A stretch of DNA of 64,000 bases, taken from contig NZ_CP075715.1 in assembly GCF_024584805.1 (NCBI RefSeq), positions 3,978,526 to 4,042,525 on the forward strand, read 5' to 3'. This document shows positions 49,247 through 59,039 of the stretch, piece by piece; positions within the stretch are counted from its first letter, which is position 1, and every line of letters starts with the position of its first letter. The notes under the pieces were generated by a model that worked only from the letters and a program-made list of their open reading frames with translations, had not been told where the DNA came from and made no database searches. The stretch comes from Streptomyces sp. FIT100 (GTDB lineage: Bacteria > Actinomycetota > Actinomycetes > Streptomycetales > Streptomycetaceae). A program made the position numbers and the translations under genes.

Positions 49247-50299
49247 TCAGCGGTCGAAGTCCAGCTCGACCTCGGGCGTCACCGGATGGGACTGACAGGC
49301 CAGCACATAGCCCGCCTCCGTCTCTTCGTGCTCCAGCGCGAAGTTCCGGTCCATCCGGACCTCTCCCGAGACCAGGAACGCTCTGCACGTCCCGCAGACC
49401 CCGCCCTTGCAGGCGTAGGGCGCGTCGGAACGGGCCCTGAGCACCGTCTCCAGCAGTGATTCGCCTTCCTGCACCGGCCAGCTGCCCGAGCGGCCGTCGA
49501 GCGTCGCGCTCAGCGTGCTGTGCGCGGGCGCCGCGGTCGGAGCCGGCGCGGGCACGGCGTCCACATGGAAGATCTCCTCGTGGATCCGGCTCCGCTCGAC
49601 ACCCAGCCCGCGCAGCGCCCTTTCCGCCCCCTGGACCAGCCCGAACGGTCCGCACAGGAACCAGCCGTCCACCTGCGGCACGGGGAGCAGCGCGGGCAGT
49701 AGACCCGTCAGCCGCTCCTCGTCGAGCCGCCCGGACGGCAGCCCCGCTTGCTGCTCCTCCCGAGAGAGCACCGTGACCAGCTGGAAGCGGTCCGGGTAGC
49801 GGTCCTTGAGGTCGGCGACCTCCTCCAGGAACATCGTCGAAGCCGCGGTGCGGTCGCTGCGGATCAGACAGAACCGCGCCCCCGGCTCCCGGGCCAGCAA
49901 CGTCGCCGCGATCGACAGCACCGGGGTGATGCCGCTGCCCCCGACGACCCCCGCGAAGTGCCCGGGACGCGGCTCCAGGACGAACCGGCCCATCGGCTGC
50001 ATGACCTCGACCGTGTCCCCGACGGAGAGCTCCTTGAGGGCGTACGTCGAGAACTCGCCGCCGTCGACCAACCGGATGCCGACCCGCAGCACGGGCTCCT
50101 CACCGGTGGCCGCGGCCGGTGCGCAGATCGAGTACGTACGCCGGATCTCCTCGCCGTTCGCGCCCGTGCGGCGGATGGCGATGTGCTGGCCGGGCGTATG
50201 GCGGAAGGCGTCGCGCAGCTCTGCGGGGACCGCGAGGGTGACGGCCACCGAGTCGTCCGTGAGCCGCTCGACCTCGCTGACCCGGAGCGGATGGAACAT
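49247..50299 (-). CDS. paaE: Phenylacetyl-CoA epoxidase reductase subunit
   Basis: The protein has 350 residues. FAD domain (RRTYSICAPAAATGE, i.e. the RxYS motif), NAD domain (VVGGSGITPVLSIA, GWFLCGPFGLVQGAE), and a C-terminal plant-type 2Fe-2S domain with Cys in ACKGGVCGTCRAFL plus VLACQSHP. It passes electrons from NADPH to the di-iron PaaA-PaaC oxygenase that epoxidises phenylacetyl-CoA. It follows paaD directly. A perfect hairpin at 49212 ends the operon. The five paa genes are arranged A-B-C-D-E, as in most bacteria. Confidence 0.96.
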   Translation of the reverse strand: MFHPLRVSEVERLTDDSVAVTLAVPAELRDAFRHTPGQHIAIRRTGANGEEIRRTYSICAPAAATGEEPVLRVGIRLVDGGEFSTYALKELSVGDTVEVMQPMGRFVLEPRPGHFAGVVGGSGITPVLSIAATLLAREPGARFCLIRSDRTAASTMFLEEVADLKDRYPDRFQLVTVLSREEQQAGLPSGRLDEERLTGLLPALLPVPQVDGWFLCGPFGLVQGAERALRGLGVERSRIHEEIFHVDAVPAPAPTAAPAHSTLSATLDGRSGSWPVQEGESLLETVLRARSDAPYACKGGVCGTCRAFLVSGEVRMDRNFALEHEETEAGYVLACQSHPVTPEVELDFDR

Positions 50300-50812
50300 C
50301 TACAACTCCTTGAAGTGGTCGAACGGTTCGAGACAGGCCGTGCAGCGGCGCAGCGCCTTGCACGAGGTGGAGGAGAAGCGGCTCAGCAGCTCGGTGTCCG
50401 TGGAGCCGCAGTGGGGGCAGCGCACGGTGAGTGTGAGCGGAACCGGCCCGTCCATCGCCCCCGGCCTCGGTGGCGCGATCCCGAACTCCGTGAGCTTGCG
50501 CCGGCCCTCCGCGCTGATGTCGTCCGTCGACCAGGCGGGGGCCAGCACCTTGACCACCGACACCTCCGGTATCCCGTGGTCGTGGAGCACCCGCTCGATG
50601 TCCGAGGCCATCGCCTCGATGGCGGGACAGCCGGTGTAGGTGGGGGTCAGCTCGACCTCGACCCTGCCGGGGCCGAGGATCTGCACCCCGCGGAGCACAC
50701 CGAGCTCCTCCAGCGTCAGCACCGGCAGCTCCGGGTCGGGCACGGCCCCGGCCAGCCTGCGTAGCTCGGCCTCCAGCTGTGTGTCCGTCGTGCCGGTCGT
50801 GTCGGTCACCAT
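50300..50812 (-). CDS. paaD: Phenylacetyl-CoA epoxidase maturation protein
   Basis: The protein has 170 residues. N-terminal DUF59/MIP18-like domain (VPDPELPVLTLEELGVLRGV, PTYTGCPAIEAMA) and a C-terminal zinc ribbon with CPHCGS and CKALRRCTAC. PaaD is needed for iron-sulfur or di-iron assembly of the epoxidase and is not part of the catalytic core. Its ATG overlaps the paaC stop by 7 bp; its own stop abuts paaE. The Cys pairs are intact, so it is probably functional. Confidence 0.95.
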   Translation of the reverse strand: MVTDTTGTTDTQLEAELRRLAGAVPDPELPVLTLEELGVLRGVQILGPGRVEVELTPTYTGCPAIEAMASDIERVLHDHGIPEVSVVKVLAPAWSTDDISAEGRRKLTEFGIAPPRPGAMDGPVPLTLTVRCPHCGSTDTELLSRFSSTSCKALRRCTACLEPFDHFKEL

Positions 50813-51507
50813 GACGCCCCCGGGTGGCTGCGGTGCAGATGCTGCATCTCGGCCAGCATCCGCCCGAACGGCTCCGTGTGCAGACCCTGCCTGCCTGCGC
50901 CCGCTGACCAGGCTCCCGTGGTGGCCGTGTCCGGGACGGTCAGGGTCGCGCGCTCCAGCACGGCCGTGACCGACTCCAGCCAGCCTTCCCGCAGCGCCTC
51001 CCAGTCCACGTCCAGGCCCTCCACCGGCTGGAACATCTCGCCGGTGAACCGCCACAGCGCGTCGCAGGCCCGCTGCATCCGCCGGTGGCTCTCCTCCGTG
51101 CCGTCGCCGAGGCGCAGGGTCCACTGCTCGGCGTGGTCCTGGTGGTAGGCGACCTCCTTGACCGCCTTCGCCGCCAGCCCCGCGAACTCGCCGCCGCCTG
51201 CCGCGAGCTGCCCGAACAGCAGCCGCTGGAAGGTGGAGAAGTACAGCTGGCGGGCGATGGTGTGGGCGAAGTCGCCGTTCGGCTGCTCGACCAGCTGGAG
51301 GTTGCGAAATGCCCGCTCCTCGCGCAGATACGCCAGCTCGTCCTCGTCGCCGACGAGGGAGAGCAGGGTCCGTGCCTGGCCCAGCAGATCGAGGGCGATA
51401 TTGGCCAGCGCGACGTCTTCCTCCAGGACCGGGGCATGCCCGGCCCACTCCCCCAGCCGGTGCGAGAGCACCAGCGCGTCGTCGCCCAGCGCGAGTGCGG
51501 CGCTCAC
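50806..51507 (-). CDS. paaC: Phenylacetyl-CoA epoxidase structural subunit
   Basis: The protein has 233 residues, a ferritin-like helical protein (EDVALANIALDLLGQARTLL, YFSTFQRLLFGQLAAGGGEF, EVAYHQDHAEQWTLRLGDGT). PaaC pairs with PaaA, providing the scaffold of the (AC)2 core, and lacks the metal site. Start GTG 51507 overlaps the paaB stop by 4 bp. The whole operon paaA-paaE is translationally coupled in this way, implying matched subunit amounts. Confidence 0.95.
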   Translation of the reverse strand: MSAALALGDDALVLSHRLGEWAGHAPVLEEDVALANIALDLLGQARTLLSLVGDEDELAYLREERAFRNLQLVEQPNGDFAHTIARQLYFSTFQRLLFGQLAAGGGEFAGLAAKAVKEVAYHQDHAEQWTLRLGDGTEESHRRMQRACDALWRFTGEMFQPVEGLDVDWEALREGWLESVTAVLERATLTVPDTATTGAWSAGAGRQGLHTEPFGRMLAEMQHLHRSHPGASW

Positions 51508-51790
51508 AGGTGCTTCACCCCTTCCGGGATCTCGTAGAAGGTCGGGTGGCGGTACGGCTTGTCGGCGGCCGGCTCGAAGAAGGGGTCCTTCTCGTCCGGG
51601 GACGAAGCGGTGATCGCTGCCGACGGCACCACCCAGATCGAGACGCCCTCGTTGCGCCGGGTGTAGAGATCGCGGGCGTTGCGCAGCGCCATCTCGGCGT
51701 CAGGGGCGTGAAGGCTCCCCGCGTGGGTGTGCGACAGCCCGCGCCGCGAGCGCACGAACACCTCCCACAGCGGCCAGTCGGTCGAACTGC

Positions 51791-51794
<4 letters not shown>
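51504..51794 (-). CDS. paaB: Phenylacetyl-CoA epoxidase subunit B
   Basis: The protein has 96 residues. The PaaB signature is clear: WPLWEVFVRSRRGLSHTHAG and SLHAPDAEMALRNARDLYTR, then EGVSIWVVPSAAI. PaaB bridges the PaaAC complexes in the multi-subunit epoxidase. Start ATG 51794 overlaps the paaA stop by 4 bp and its own stop overlaps paaC. The upstream part of the frame reads as a shadow of paaA. Confidence 0.96.
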
Positions 51795-52783
<989 letters not shown>

Positions 52784-52793
52784 CGGGACCCCT

Positions 52794-52811
52794 ACCGACC
52801 GATCGTTCGGT
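52794..52811. promoter_or_regulatory. PaaR-like operator at paaA
   Basis: ACCGACCGATCGTTCGGT; the core ACCGATCGTTCGGT (52798-52811) fits ACCGNNCGNNCGGT exactly. It is repeated at the paaN/dehydrogenase divergence (57422-57435). Confidence 0.8.
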
Positions 52812-52856
52812 TGAATGACTTCAATGGTGGGTCTGCGGCCCGTAAGGTGTCAACCC

Positions 52857-52865
52857 TGTGGATAA
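52857..52865. other. Single DnaA box (TGTGGATAA)
   Basis: Exact reverse-strand match to the TTRTCCACA consensus. It lies in the paaA/DUF5819 divergent gap. Confidence 0.55.
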
Positions 52866-52901
52866 CCGGTGGATCGAAGTGACCGTGGGGATCGGGGCGG
52901 G

Positions 52902-53657
52902 ATGGACTCGTACGGCGACGAGGGCGCGAGGCGCGAGGACGCGCCTCCGGGTGACGAGGGCGCCAGGGGAGGCATAGGTGGCATAGTCGGCCTCTCCCTG
53001 CCCTACCAGGCGGTGGCGGCGGTCGCCCTCGCTCTCATCGGCCTCCTGGGCTGCACCCATCTGGCCATGGTCTTCCTGCATGTGTCGCCCTCGAACACCG
53101 TGACCAAGCAGCAGGGCGAGGCCATCGACGGATGGGTCTACCCCGAGTTCGAGCAGAACTGGAAGCTCTTCGCCCCCAACCCGCTGCAGCAGAACATCGG
53201 CGTCCAGGTGCGCGCCGAGGTCGCCGAAGGCGACGGAGCGCGCCGGACCAGCGGGTGGATCGACCTCTCGGCCGAGGACGCGGAGGCCATCCGCGGCAAC
53301 CTCCTTCCCAGCCATGTGCACCAGAACGAACTCCGCCGCGGCTGGGACTTCTACGCCAACTCCCACACCGACGACAACCGGCCCAACGGCCTGCGCGGCC
53401 AGCTCTCCGAGCGCTACGTCCGGCGCATCGTGATGATGCGGCTCGACCACCATGAGCTGGGCGGGAAGGTCGAGCGCATCCAGCTCCGCTCCGTGACCCG
53501 CTCCGTGAAGGCTCCGGCGTGGAGCAAGGAGAAGACGGACACCCGGCCGTACTACCGGGTCCTTCCGTGGTGGAAGGTGACCGAGGCGGATCTGCCCCTG
53601 GACACGCGGAACGACGGCGCCGGCAACGCGGGAAGCGGTACGGAGGCGGGCAAGTGA
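52902..53657 (+). CDS. DUF5819 family membrane protein
   Basis: The protein has 251 residues from ATG 52902; GTG 52869 is an in-frame alternative without RBS. A disordered, acidic N-terminus precedes one membrane helix (QAVAAVALALIGLLGCTHLAMVFL) and an extracytoplasmic domain with the family pattern YPEFEQNWKLFAPNPLQQNI. DUF5819 proteins occur almost always before an HTTM gene in Streptomyces, as here (4-bp overlap). The pair may form a membrane redox or carboxylation system; nothing is proven. It is divergent from paaA and has no evident link to phenylacetate. Confidence 0.85.
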   Translation: MDSYGDEGARREDAPPGDEGARGGIGGIVGLSLPYQAVAAVALALIGLLGCTHLAMVFLHVSPSNTVTKQQGEAIDGWVYPEFEQNWKLFAPNPLQQNIGVQVRAEVAEGDGARRTSGWIDLSAEDAEAIRGNLLPSHVHQNELRRGWDFYANSHTDDNRPNGLRGQLSERYVRRIVMMRLDHHELGGKVERIQLRSVTRSVKAPAWSKEKTDTRPYYRVLPWWKVTEADLPLDTRNDGAGNAGSGTEAGK

Positions 53658-54985
53658 CTCAGGCCCTCGACAACGAGACCCCCGACCGCGAGAACCGCAC
53701 AGGCCACGAGCCGCACGCGTCGCACATGGCCCACACGTCGCACGTGCCCCACGAGCCGCACGTGCCCCACGAGCCGCGCCGGCCACGCGACGAGTCCGGC
53801 CGCCGGTCCCCGAACCCGGACCGGCGCCTCGCCCACGCCATCCAGCGCGTGACCTCGACCGCGCTCGGCCCGTACCAGAGCGCGGTCGTCCGCGTCGGCT
53901 TCTCGGCCACCTGGCTGCTCTTCCTCCTGTGGGAGTTCCCGCACCGCCACGAGCTCTACGGCCCGGAGGGTCCGTGGGGCTGGGACATGGCCCAGCAACT
54001 GATCGCCAACAACCACGCCTTCACCGCGCTCATGTGGTCCGACAGTGCGGTGTGGTTCGAGTGCCTGTACGTCATAGCCGTGCTCTCCAGCGCGCTGCTG
54101 ATGCTGGGCTGGCGCACCCGCGCCATGTCGGTGCTCTTCATGATCGGTGTGCTGTCGCTGCAGAACCGGTCGATCTTCATGGGGGACGGTGGCGACAACG
54201 TCATCCACCTCATGGCGATCTATCTGGTGCTCACCCGCTGCGGACAGGTGTGGTCCCTCGACTCCCGGCGGCGGACCGACCGGGCGCGGGACGTGGCGGG
54301 CCCGGTGCTGTGGACCGTGCTGGGCGTGGTCCTGGTCGTGGGGACGGCCCTGGACCGGATCGGCGGGGAATGGTGGGTGACCACGCTCTTCTGGGGTCTG
54401 TGGGTCTTCCACGGTGTGTGGTGGGCGGTGAACCGTCGGGCACCGGGCAGCGAGCTGCGCACGCTGCTGGACGTCCTCGCCAACCTCGTCCACAACACGA
54501 CCCTCGCCGTGATCATGGCCGAGGTCTGTCTGATCTACGCCACCGCGGGCTGGTACAAGATCCAGGGATCGCGCTGGCAGGACGGAACCGCCCTGTACTA
54601 CCCGCTCAACCTCGACTACTTCACCCCCTGGCCCGCGCTCTCCGACATCCTGGCCGGCAGTGGTCTGATCGTGATGCTGGTGACGTACGGCACCGTCATC
54701 GTGCAGGTCGCCTTCCCGTTCACGCTCTTCAACCGCAAGGTCAAGAACGTGCTGCTGGCGGCGATGATGCTGGAGCACGCGGGCATCGCCCTTCTGCTCG
54801 GGCTGCCCTTCTTCTCGATGGCCATGATCGCCGCGGACGCGGTCTTCCTGCCCACGGCGTTCCTGGTGTGGCTCGGCGGGCGGGTGGCGCTGGGCCGGGA
54901 CCGGGTGTTCCGGAGCCGGGCGAAGCGGGTCCCCGAGCAGCGCGATGCGCCCGCCGAGCAGGCGGCACGTACCCTCGTCGGGTGA
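53654..54985 (+). CDS. HTTM domain membrane protein (gamma-carboxylase-like)
   Basis: The protein has 443 residues. The N-terminal ~60 residues carry a His-rich repeat (HEPHASHMAHTSHVPHEPHV, then PHEPRRP) that could bind metal. Residues 75-410 form about eight membrane helices with HTTM signatures (RVGFSATWLLFLLWEFPHRH, QNRSIFMGDGGDNVIHLMAI, YATAGWYKIQGSRWQDGTAL, LNLDYFTPWPAL). HTTM is the membrane fold of vitamin K-dependent gamma-glutamyl carboxylase; bacterial members are mostly of unknown substrate. GTG start overlaps the DUF5819 stop, and its stop overlaps the TrmH gene start, so the three form one operon. Confidence 0.9.
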   Translation: MTQALDNETPDRENRTGHEPHASHMAHTSHVPHEPHVPHEPRRPRDESGRRSPNPDRRLAHAIQRVTSTALGPYQSAVVRVGFSATWLLFLLWEFPHRHELYGPEGPWGWDMAQQLIANNHAFTALMWSDSAVWFECLYVIAVLSSALLMLGWRTRAMSVLFMIGVLSLQNRSIFMGDGGDNVIHLMAIYLVLTRCGQVWSLDSRRRTDRARDVAGPVLWTVLGVVLVVGTALDRIGGEWWVTTLFWGLWVFHGVWWAVNRRAPGSELRTLLDVLANLVHNTTLAVIMAEVCLIYATAGWYKIQGSRWQDGTALYYPLNLDYFTPWPALSDILAGSGLIVMLVTYGTVIVQVAFPFTLFNRKVKNVLLAAMMLEHAGIALLLGLPFFSMAMIAADAVFLPTAFLVWLGGRVALGRDRVFRSRAKRVPEQRDAPAEQAARTLVG

Positions 54986-55641
54986 GCAGCGCGACCGAGG
55001 AACCCGTTCAGTACGACGACGGCTACGGCTCCGAGATCGGCGTCGGGCCCCATCCGCGCCCCTGGCCGGAGGGCGGCCCGTACGACCCCGAGCTGCTCGC
55101 CCACGGGGACCGGCGCAATGTGGTCGACCAGTACCGCTACTGGACGCGGGAGGCGATCGTCGCCGACCTGGACAGCCGGCGTCACGACTTCCACGTGGCC
55201 GTGGAGAACTGGGGCCACGACTTCAACATCGGCTCCGTGGTGCGGACCGCCAACGCCTTCCTGGCGAAGGAGATCCACATCGTGGGCCGGCGGCGCTGGA
55301 ACCGGCGCGGGGCGATGGTCACCGACCGCTACCAGCATGTCCGCCATCACCTCGACACCCAGGCGCTGACCTCCTGGGCCGCGGCCGAGCAGCTGCCGAT
55401 CATCGGAATCGACAATCTGCCCGGTGCGGTGCCGCTGGAGCGGACCGAGCTGCCCCGGCGGTGTGTGCTCCTCTTCGGGCAGGAAGGCCCCGGGCTCACC
55501 GAGGAGGCACGCAAGCACGCCGCCATGGTCTGCTCGATCGCCCAGTTCGGCTCGACCCGCTCGATCAACGCGGGAGCGGCTGCGGCGATCGCGATGCACG
55601 CATGGGTGCAGCGCCACGCCGAGGTGCCGCCCGCCCCCTGA
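54982..55641 (+). CDS. SpoU/TrmH-family RNA 2'-O-methyltransferase
   Basis: The protein has 219 residues. The SPOUT-type knot has VAVENWGHDFNIGSVVRTAN (motif 1), LLFGQEGPGLTEEARKHAAM (motif 2) and IAQFGSTRSINAGAAAAIAM (motif 3). It methylates ribose 2'-OH in tRNA or rRNA; the target position cannot be inferred. No N-terminal RNA-binding extension of the larger type is present, but ~55 residues precede the knot. GTG 54982 overlaps the HTTM stop by 4 bp; the upstream frame reads as a shadow of HTTM. A GC hairpin (55667-55683) follows. Confidence 0.92.
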   Translation: MSSATEEPVQYDDGYGSEIGVGPHPRPWPEGGPYDPELLAHGDRRNVVDQYRYWTREAIVADLDSRRHDFHVAVENWGHDFNIGSVVRTANAFLAKEIHIVGRRRWNRRGAMVTDRYQHVRHHLDTQALTSWAAAEQLPIIGIDNLPGAVPLERTELPRRCVLLFGQEGPGLTEEARKHAAMVCSIAQFGSTRSINAGAAAAIAMHAWVQRHAEVPPAP

Positions 55642-55666
55642 GCCGTGTCCTGCGCGACCCGGGAGC

Positions 55667-55683
55667 GGCCGGCACCGCCGGCC
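55667..55683. terminator. Hairpin between convergent trmH and paaN
   Basis: GGCCGGC-ACC-GCCGGCC, a perfect 7-bp stem. No T tract. Confidence 0.5.
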
Positions 55684-55690
55684 CCGTCCG

Positions 55691-57367
55691 TCAGGCCTGG
55701 CGGCGGACTTCCACCACGCGGAAGCGGTTCGAGACGAACGCGCCGTCGCACAGCGCCGCATTCGCCGCCGGGTTGCCGCCGGAGCCATGGAAGTCGGAGA
55801 AGGCCGCCGTCTGGTTCACATAGACGCCACCGGTCAGGTTCAGCGAGAGCTGGGCCGACTCCTCCAGGCAGACCTCCTCGACGGCCCGCTCGGTCGCCTC
55901 CGACGTCGTGTACGCCCCGACCGTCATTGCGCCCTTCTCGCGCACCGTCCGGCGCAGCAGCTCCAGCGCCTCTTCCGTGGAGTCGACCGCGACCGCGAAC
56001 GACACCGGGCCGAAGCACTCCGACAGATAGGCCGCCTCGTCGTCGGCCCCGTCCCAGAACTTCCGCGCGCCGTCCAGCTTCACGATCACGGGCGTGCGCA
56101 CCACGGCGTCCGGGAATTCCGGGTTGGCGACCTCGCGTGAGGCCAGGGCCACCTCGCCGAGGCCGGCCGCCGCTTCCAGGCGGGCCTTCACATCGGGATT
56201 CACCAGCGCGCCCAGCAGCGCGTTCGCCCGGGCGTCGTCGCCGAGCAGACCGCCCACCGCGGCGCCGAGGTCGGTGACCACCTCGTCGTACGACTTGTGG
56301 CCGGCCTCGGTCGGGATGCCGTCGCGCGGGATCAGCAGGTTCTGCGGAGTGGTGCACATCTGGCCGCTGTACAGCGACAGGGAGAAGGCCAGGTTGGAGA
56401 GCATGCCCTTGTAGTCGTCGGTGGAGTCGATCACCACCGTGTTGACTCCGGCCTTCTCCGTGTAGACCTGGGCCTGGCGTGCGTTGGCCTCCAGCCAGTC
56501 CCCGAAGGCCGTGGAACCCGTGTAGTCAATGATCTTGATCTCAGGGCGCACGGCAAGGACCTTCGCGATGCCCTCGCCCGGGCGCTCGGCGGCCAGCGCT
56601 ACCAGATTCGGGTCGAACCCGGCCTCGCCCAGCACCTCGCGCGCGATCCGCACCGTGAGCGCCAGCGGGAGAACGGCGCGCGGGTGCGGCTTGACCAGGA
56701 CCGGGTTGCCCGTGGCCAGGGAGGCGAACAGGCCGGGGTACCCGTTCCACGTCGGGAAGGTGTTGCAGCCGATCAGCAGCGAGATGCCGCGCGGCGCCGC
56801 CGTGAACTGCTTCCGCAGCTCCAGCGGGTCACGCTTGCCCTGCGGCTTGGACCAGTCCGCGGCGGCAGGGGTGCGCGTTTGCTCCTCGTACGCATACGCC
56901 ACGGCCTCCAGGCCGCGGTCCTGGGCGTGCGGGCCGCCGGCCTGGAGCGCCATCATGAACGCCTGGCCGCTCGTGTGCATGACGGCGTGCGCGAACTCAT
57001 GGGTGCGGGCACTGATCCGGGACAGGATCTCCAGGCAGACCAGGGCGCGGGTCTCGGGACCGGCGTCGCGCCAGGCCGCCATGCCGGCACGCATGGCGGG
57101 CAGGAGCACCTCGATGTCCGGATGGGGATACTCGATGCCCAACTCCGGGCCGTACGGCGACACTTCGCCGCCCGTCCAGCCGTCGGTGCCCGGCTGGTCC
57201 AGCTCGAAGCGGGTGCCCAGCAGGGCCTGATAGGCCGCGAGGCCGTCGGCCGCACCCGTCTCGCCGTACGCCTTGGGGTGCTCCGGGTGGGGCGACCAGT
57301 ACGCCCGGGAGCGGATCGCCCCGAGGGCCTGGTCGAGCGTCGGCCGGTGGGTCTCGGTCAGCTGCAT
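55691..57367 (-). CDS. paaN: Phenylacetic acid degradation protein PaaN (aldehyde dehydrogenase type)
   Basis: The protein has 558 residues. ALDH fold with NAD site ISLLIGCNTFPTWNGYPGLF, VLVKPHPRAVLPLALTVRIA, catalytic Cys in SLYSGQMCTTPQNLLIP and late SFAVAVDSTEEALELLRRTV. PaaN-type proteins oxidise the ring-opened semialdehyde of the paa pathway. The E. coli counterpart PaaZ has an extra MaoC-like hydratase domain, absent here, so hydrolytic ring opening must be done by another protein. ATG 57367 is used. The operator and DnaA box at 57422-57469 lie upstream. It is separated from paaABCDE by the DUF5819-HTTM-TrmH operon. Confidence 0.94.
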   Translation of the reverse strand: MQLTETHRPTLDQALGAIRSRAYWSPHPEHPKAYGETGAADGLAAYQALLGTRFELDQPGTDGWTGGEVSPYGPELGIEYPHPDIEVLLPAMRAGMAAWRDAGPETRALVCLEILSRISARTHEFAHAVMHTSGQAFMMALQAGGPHAQDRGLEAVAYAYEEQTRTPAAADWSKPQGKRDPLELRKQFTAAPRGISLLIGCNTFPTWNGYPGLFASLATGNPVLVKPHPRAVLPLALTVRIAREVLGEAGFDPNLVALAAERPGEGIAKVLAVRPEIKIIDYTGSTAFGDWLEANARQAQVYTEKAGVNTVVIDSTDDYKGMLSNLAFSLSLYSGQMCTTPQNLLIPRDGIPTEAGHKSYDEVVTDLGAAVGGLLGDDARANALLGALVNPDVKARLEAAAGLGEVALASREVANPEFPDAVVRTPVIVKLDGARKFWDGADDEAAYLSECFGPVSFAVAVDSTEEALELLRRTVREKGAMTVGAYTTSEATERAVEEVCLEESAQLSLNLTGGVYVNQTAAFSDFHGSGGNPAANAALCDGAFVSNRFRVVEVRRQA

Positions 57368-57421
57368 GAAAGACCAACTCCTCGTCGAGCTGGGCAGGGG
57401 AACACGGACAGAGTTAGAGTA

Positions 57422-57435
57422 ACCGAACGATCGGT
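57422..57435. promoter_or_regulatory. PaaR-like operator between paaN and dehydrogenase gene
   Basis: ACCGAACGATCGGT (57422-57435) with flanking A before and CGG after; the reverse strand reads ACCGATCGTTCGGT, identical to the paaA core. It can control both divergent genes. Confidence 0.8.
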
Positions 57436-57460
57436 CGGGACAAGGGGGGTCCGCAGAACC

Positions 57461-57469
57461 TGTGGACAA
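57461..57469. other. Single DnaA box (TGTGGACAA)
   Basis: Exact match to the reverse of TTGTCCACA, 23 bp before the dehydrogenase start and 26 bp after the PaaR-like operator. Confidence 0.55.
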
Positions 57470-57491
57470 CTCGTAGGGGAGGATCACAGCC

Positions 57492-59039
57492 ATGACCGCC
57501 ACCGACGCCGCAGCCCAGGCCGACGAGGCCGGCGCCGCCATCGGCCCGGACCGGACCGTAGCCGTCGTGGGCACCGGCACCATGGGCCAGGGCATCGCCC
57601 AGGTTGCGCTGGTCGCCGGCCACCGCGTGCGCCTCTACGACGCCGTTCCCGGGCGCGCCGGGGACGCCGCGGAAGCGATCGGAGGCCGGCTGGACCGGCT
57701 GGTCGAGAAGGGCCGCCTGCAAGCCGCGGCCCGCGACGCGGCACGCGAGCGCCTGCTGCCCGCGGCCGACCTCGCCGAGCTCGCCGACTCCGCGCTGGTC
57801 GTCGAGGCGGTCCTCGAACGGCTCGACGTCAAGCAGGAGCTCTTCATCGCCCTGGAGAAGACCGTCGCGGAGGACTGCCTCCTCGCCACCAACACGTCGT
57901 CGCTCTCCGTCACCGCCATCGCCGGCGCCCTGCGACTGCCCGGCCGCTTCGTCGGACTCCACTTCTTCAACCCGGCCCCGCTGCTCCCGCTCGTCGAGGT
58001 CGTCAGCGGCTTCGCCACCGACGAGGCCGCGGCCACGCGCGTGTACGCAACGGCGAAGGCATGGGGCAAGACCCCGGTGCGCTGCTCCGACACCCCGGGC
58101 TTCATCGTCAACCGCGTGGCGCGCCCCTTCTACGCCGAGGCCCTGCGGGTGTACGAGGAGCGCGGGGCCGACCCCGCCACGATCGACGCCGTCCTGCGTG
58201 AGTCGGGCGGCTTCAGGATGGGCCCGTTCGAGCTGACCGACCTGATCGGCCAGGACGTCAACGAAGCCGTCACCCGCTCCGTCTGGGAGTCCTTCTGCCA
58301 CGACCCGAAGTTCACACCGTCCCTCGCCCAGCGCCGCTTGGTCGAGTCGGGGCGGCTCGGCCGCAAGACGGGCCAGGGCTGGTTCCCCTACGGGGAGGCC
58401 GCCGAGCGGCCCGAACCGCACACGGCTCCCTCCGCCGAGGCGCCCGAGGAGATCACCGTCCGTGGGGACCTCGGGCCCGCCGAGGAGCTGGTGGAGCTCT
58501 TCGAGGAAGCCGGCATCAAGGTCCGGCGCAAGCGCGGCGGCGGATACATCGGACTGCCGGGCGGTGGGCGGCTCTGCCTCGCCGACGGCGAGACCTCCTG
58601 CGAGTTCTACGAACAGGAGATCGTCTACTTCGACCTGGCGCTCGACTACGCCAAGGCGACCCGCATCGCCGTGTCCGCGGCGCCGACGACGTCACCGGAG
58701 AGCGTCCAGGCAGCCGTCGGCCTGTTCCAGGCGATCGGCAAGCGAGTGTCCGTGATCGGGGACGTCCCGGGGATGATCGTCGCCCGTACGGTCGCCATGC
58801 TCGCGGACGTCGCGGCGGACGCCGTCGACCGCGGTGTCGCATCGGCCGAGGACATCGACACGGCGATGAAGCTGGGGGTCAACTACCCGGCGGGCCCCCT
58901 GGAGTGGGGTGCCGAGGTGGGCTTCCAGTGGATCTCCGATCTGCTCGGTTCACTGCATGAGCGCTACCCCACAGGCCGTTACGCCCCGGCCCTCGGGACG
59001 GTGCGTCGCGGGTACGAGGAGAACGGGGACATTCGATGA
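57492..59039 (+). CDS. 3-hydroxyacyl-CoA dehydrogenase (two-domain, PaaH/PaaC type)
   Basis: The protein has 515 residues. N-terminal Rossmann domain (TVAVVGTGTMGQGIAQVALV, NAD binding), catalytic region LPGRFVGLHFFNPAPLLPLV (His) and SDTPGFIVNRVARPFYAEAL. A second 3HCDH C-terminal domain follows (about 405-505: SVIGDVPGMIVARTVAMLAD, LGVNYPAGPLEWG). It oxidises 3-hydroxyadipyl-CoA to the 3-oxo form in the late paa pathway. The C-terminal half is a degenerate duplicate without a full Rossmann fold, as in PaaH. The TetR gene overlaps its stop by 4 bp. Confidence 0.94.
   Translation: MTATDAAAQADEAGAAIGPDRTVAVVGTGTMGQGIAQVALVAGHRVRLYDAVPGRAGDAAEAIGGRLDRLVEKGRLQAAARDAARERLLPAADLAELADSALVVEAVLERLDVKQELFIALEKTVAEDCLLATNTSSLSVTAIAGALRLPGRFVGLHFFNPAPLLPLVEVVSGFATDEAAATRVYATAKAWGKTPVRCSDTPGFIVNRVARPFYAEALRVYEERGADPATIDAVLRESGGFRMGPFELTDLIGQDVNEAVTRSVWESFCHDPKFTPSLAQRRLVESGRLGRKTGQGWFPYGEAAERPEPHTAPSAEAPEEITVRGDLGPAEELVELFEEAGIKVRRKRGGGYIGLPGGGRLCLADGETSCEFYEQEIVYFDLALDYAKATRIAVSAAPTTSPESVQAAVGLFQAIGKRVSVIGDVPGMIVARTVAMLADVAADAVDRGVASAEDIDTAMKLGVNYPAGPLEWGAEVGFQWISDLLGSLHERYPTGRYAPALGTVRRGYEENGDIR

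Noticed and set aside
55189..55200. TTCCACGTGGCC as a second parS
   Set aside because: Only the central CACGTG and a partial arm match; it lies inside the methyltransferase coding sequence.
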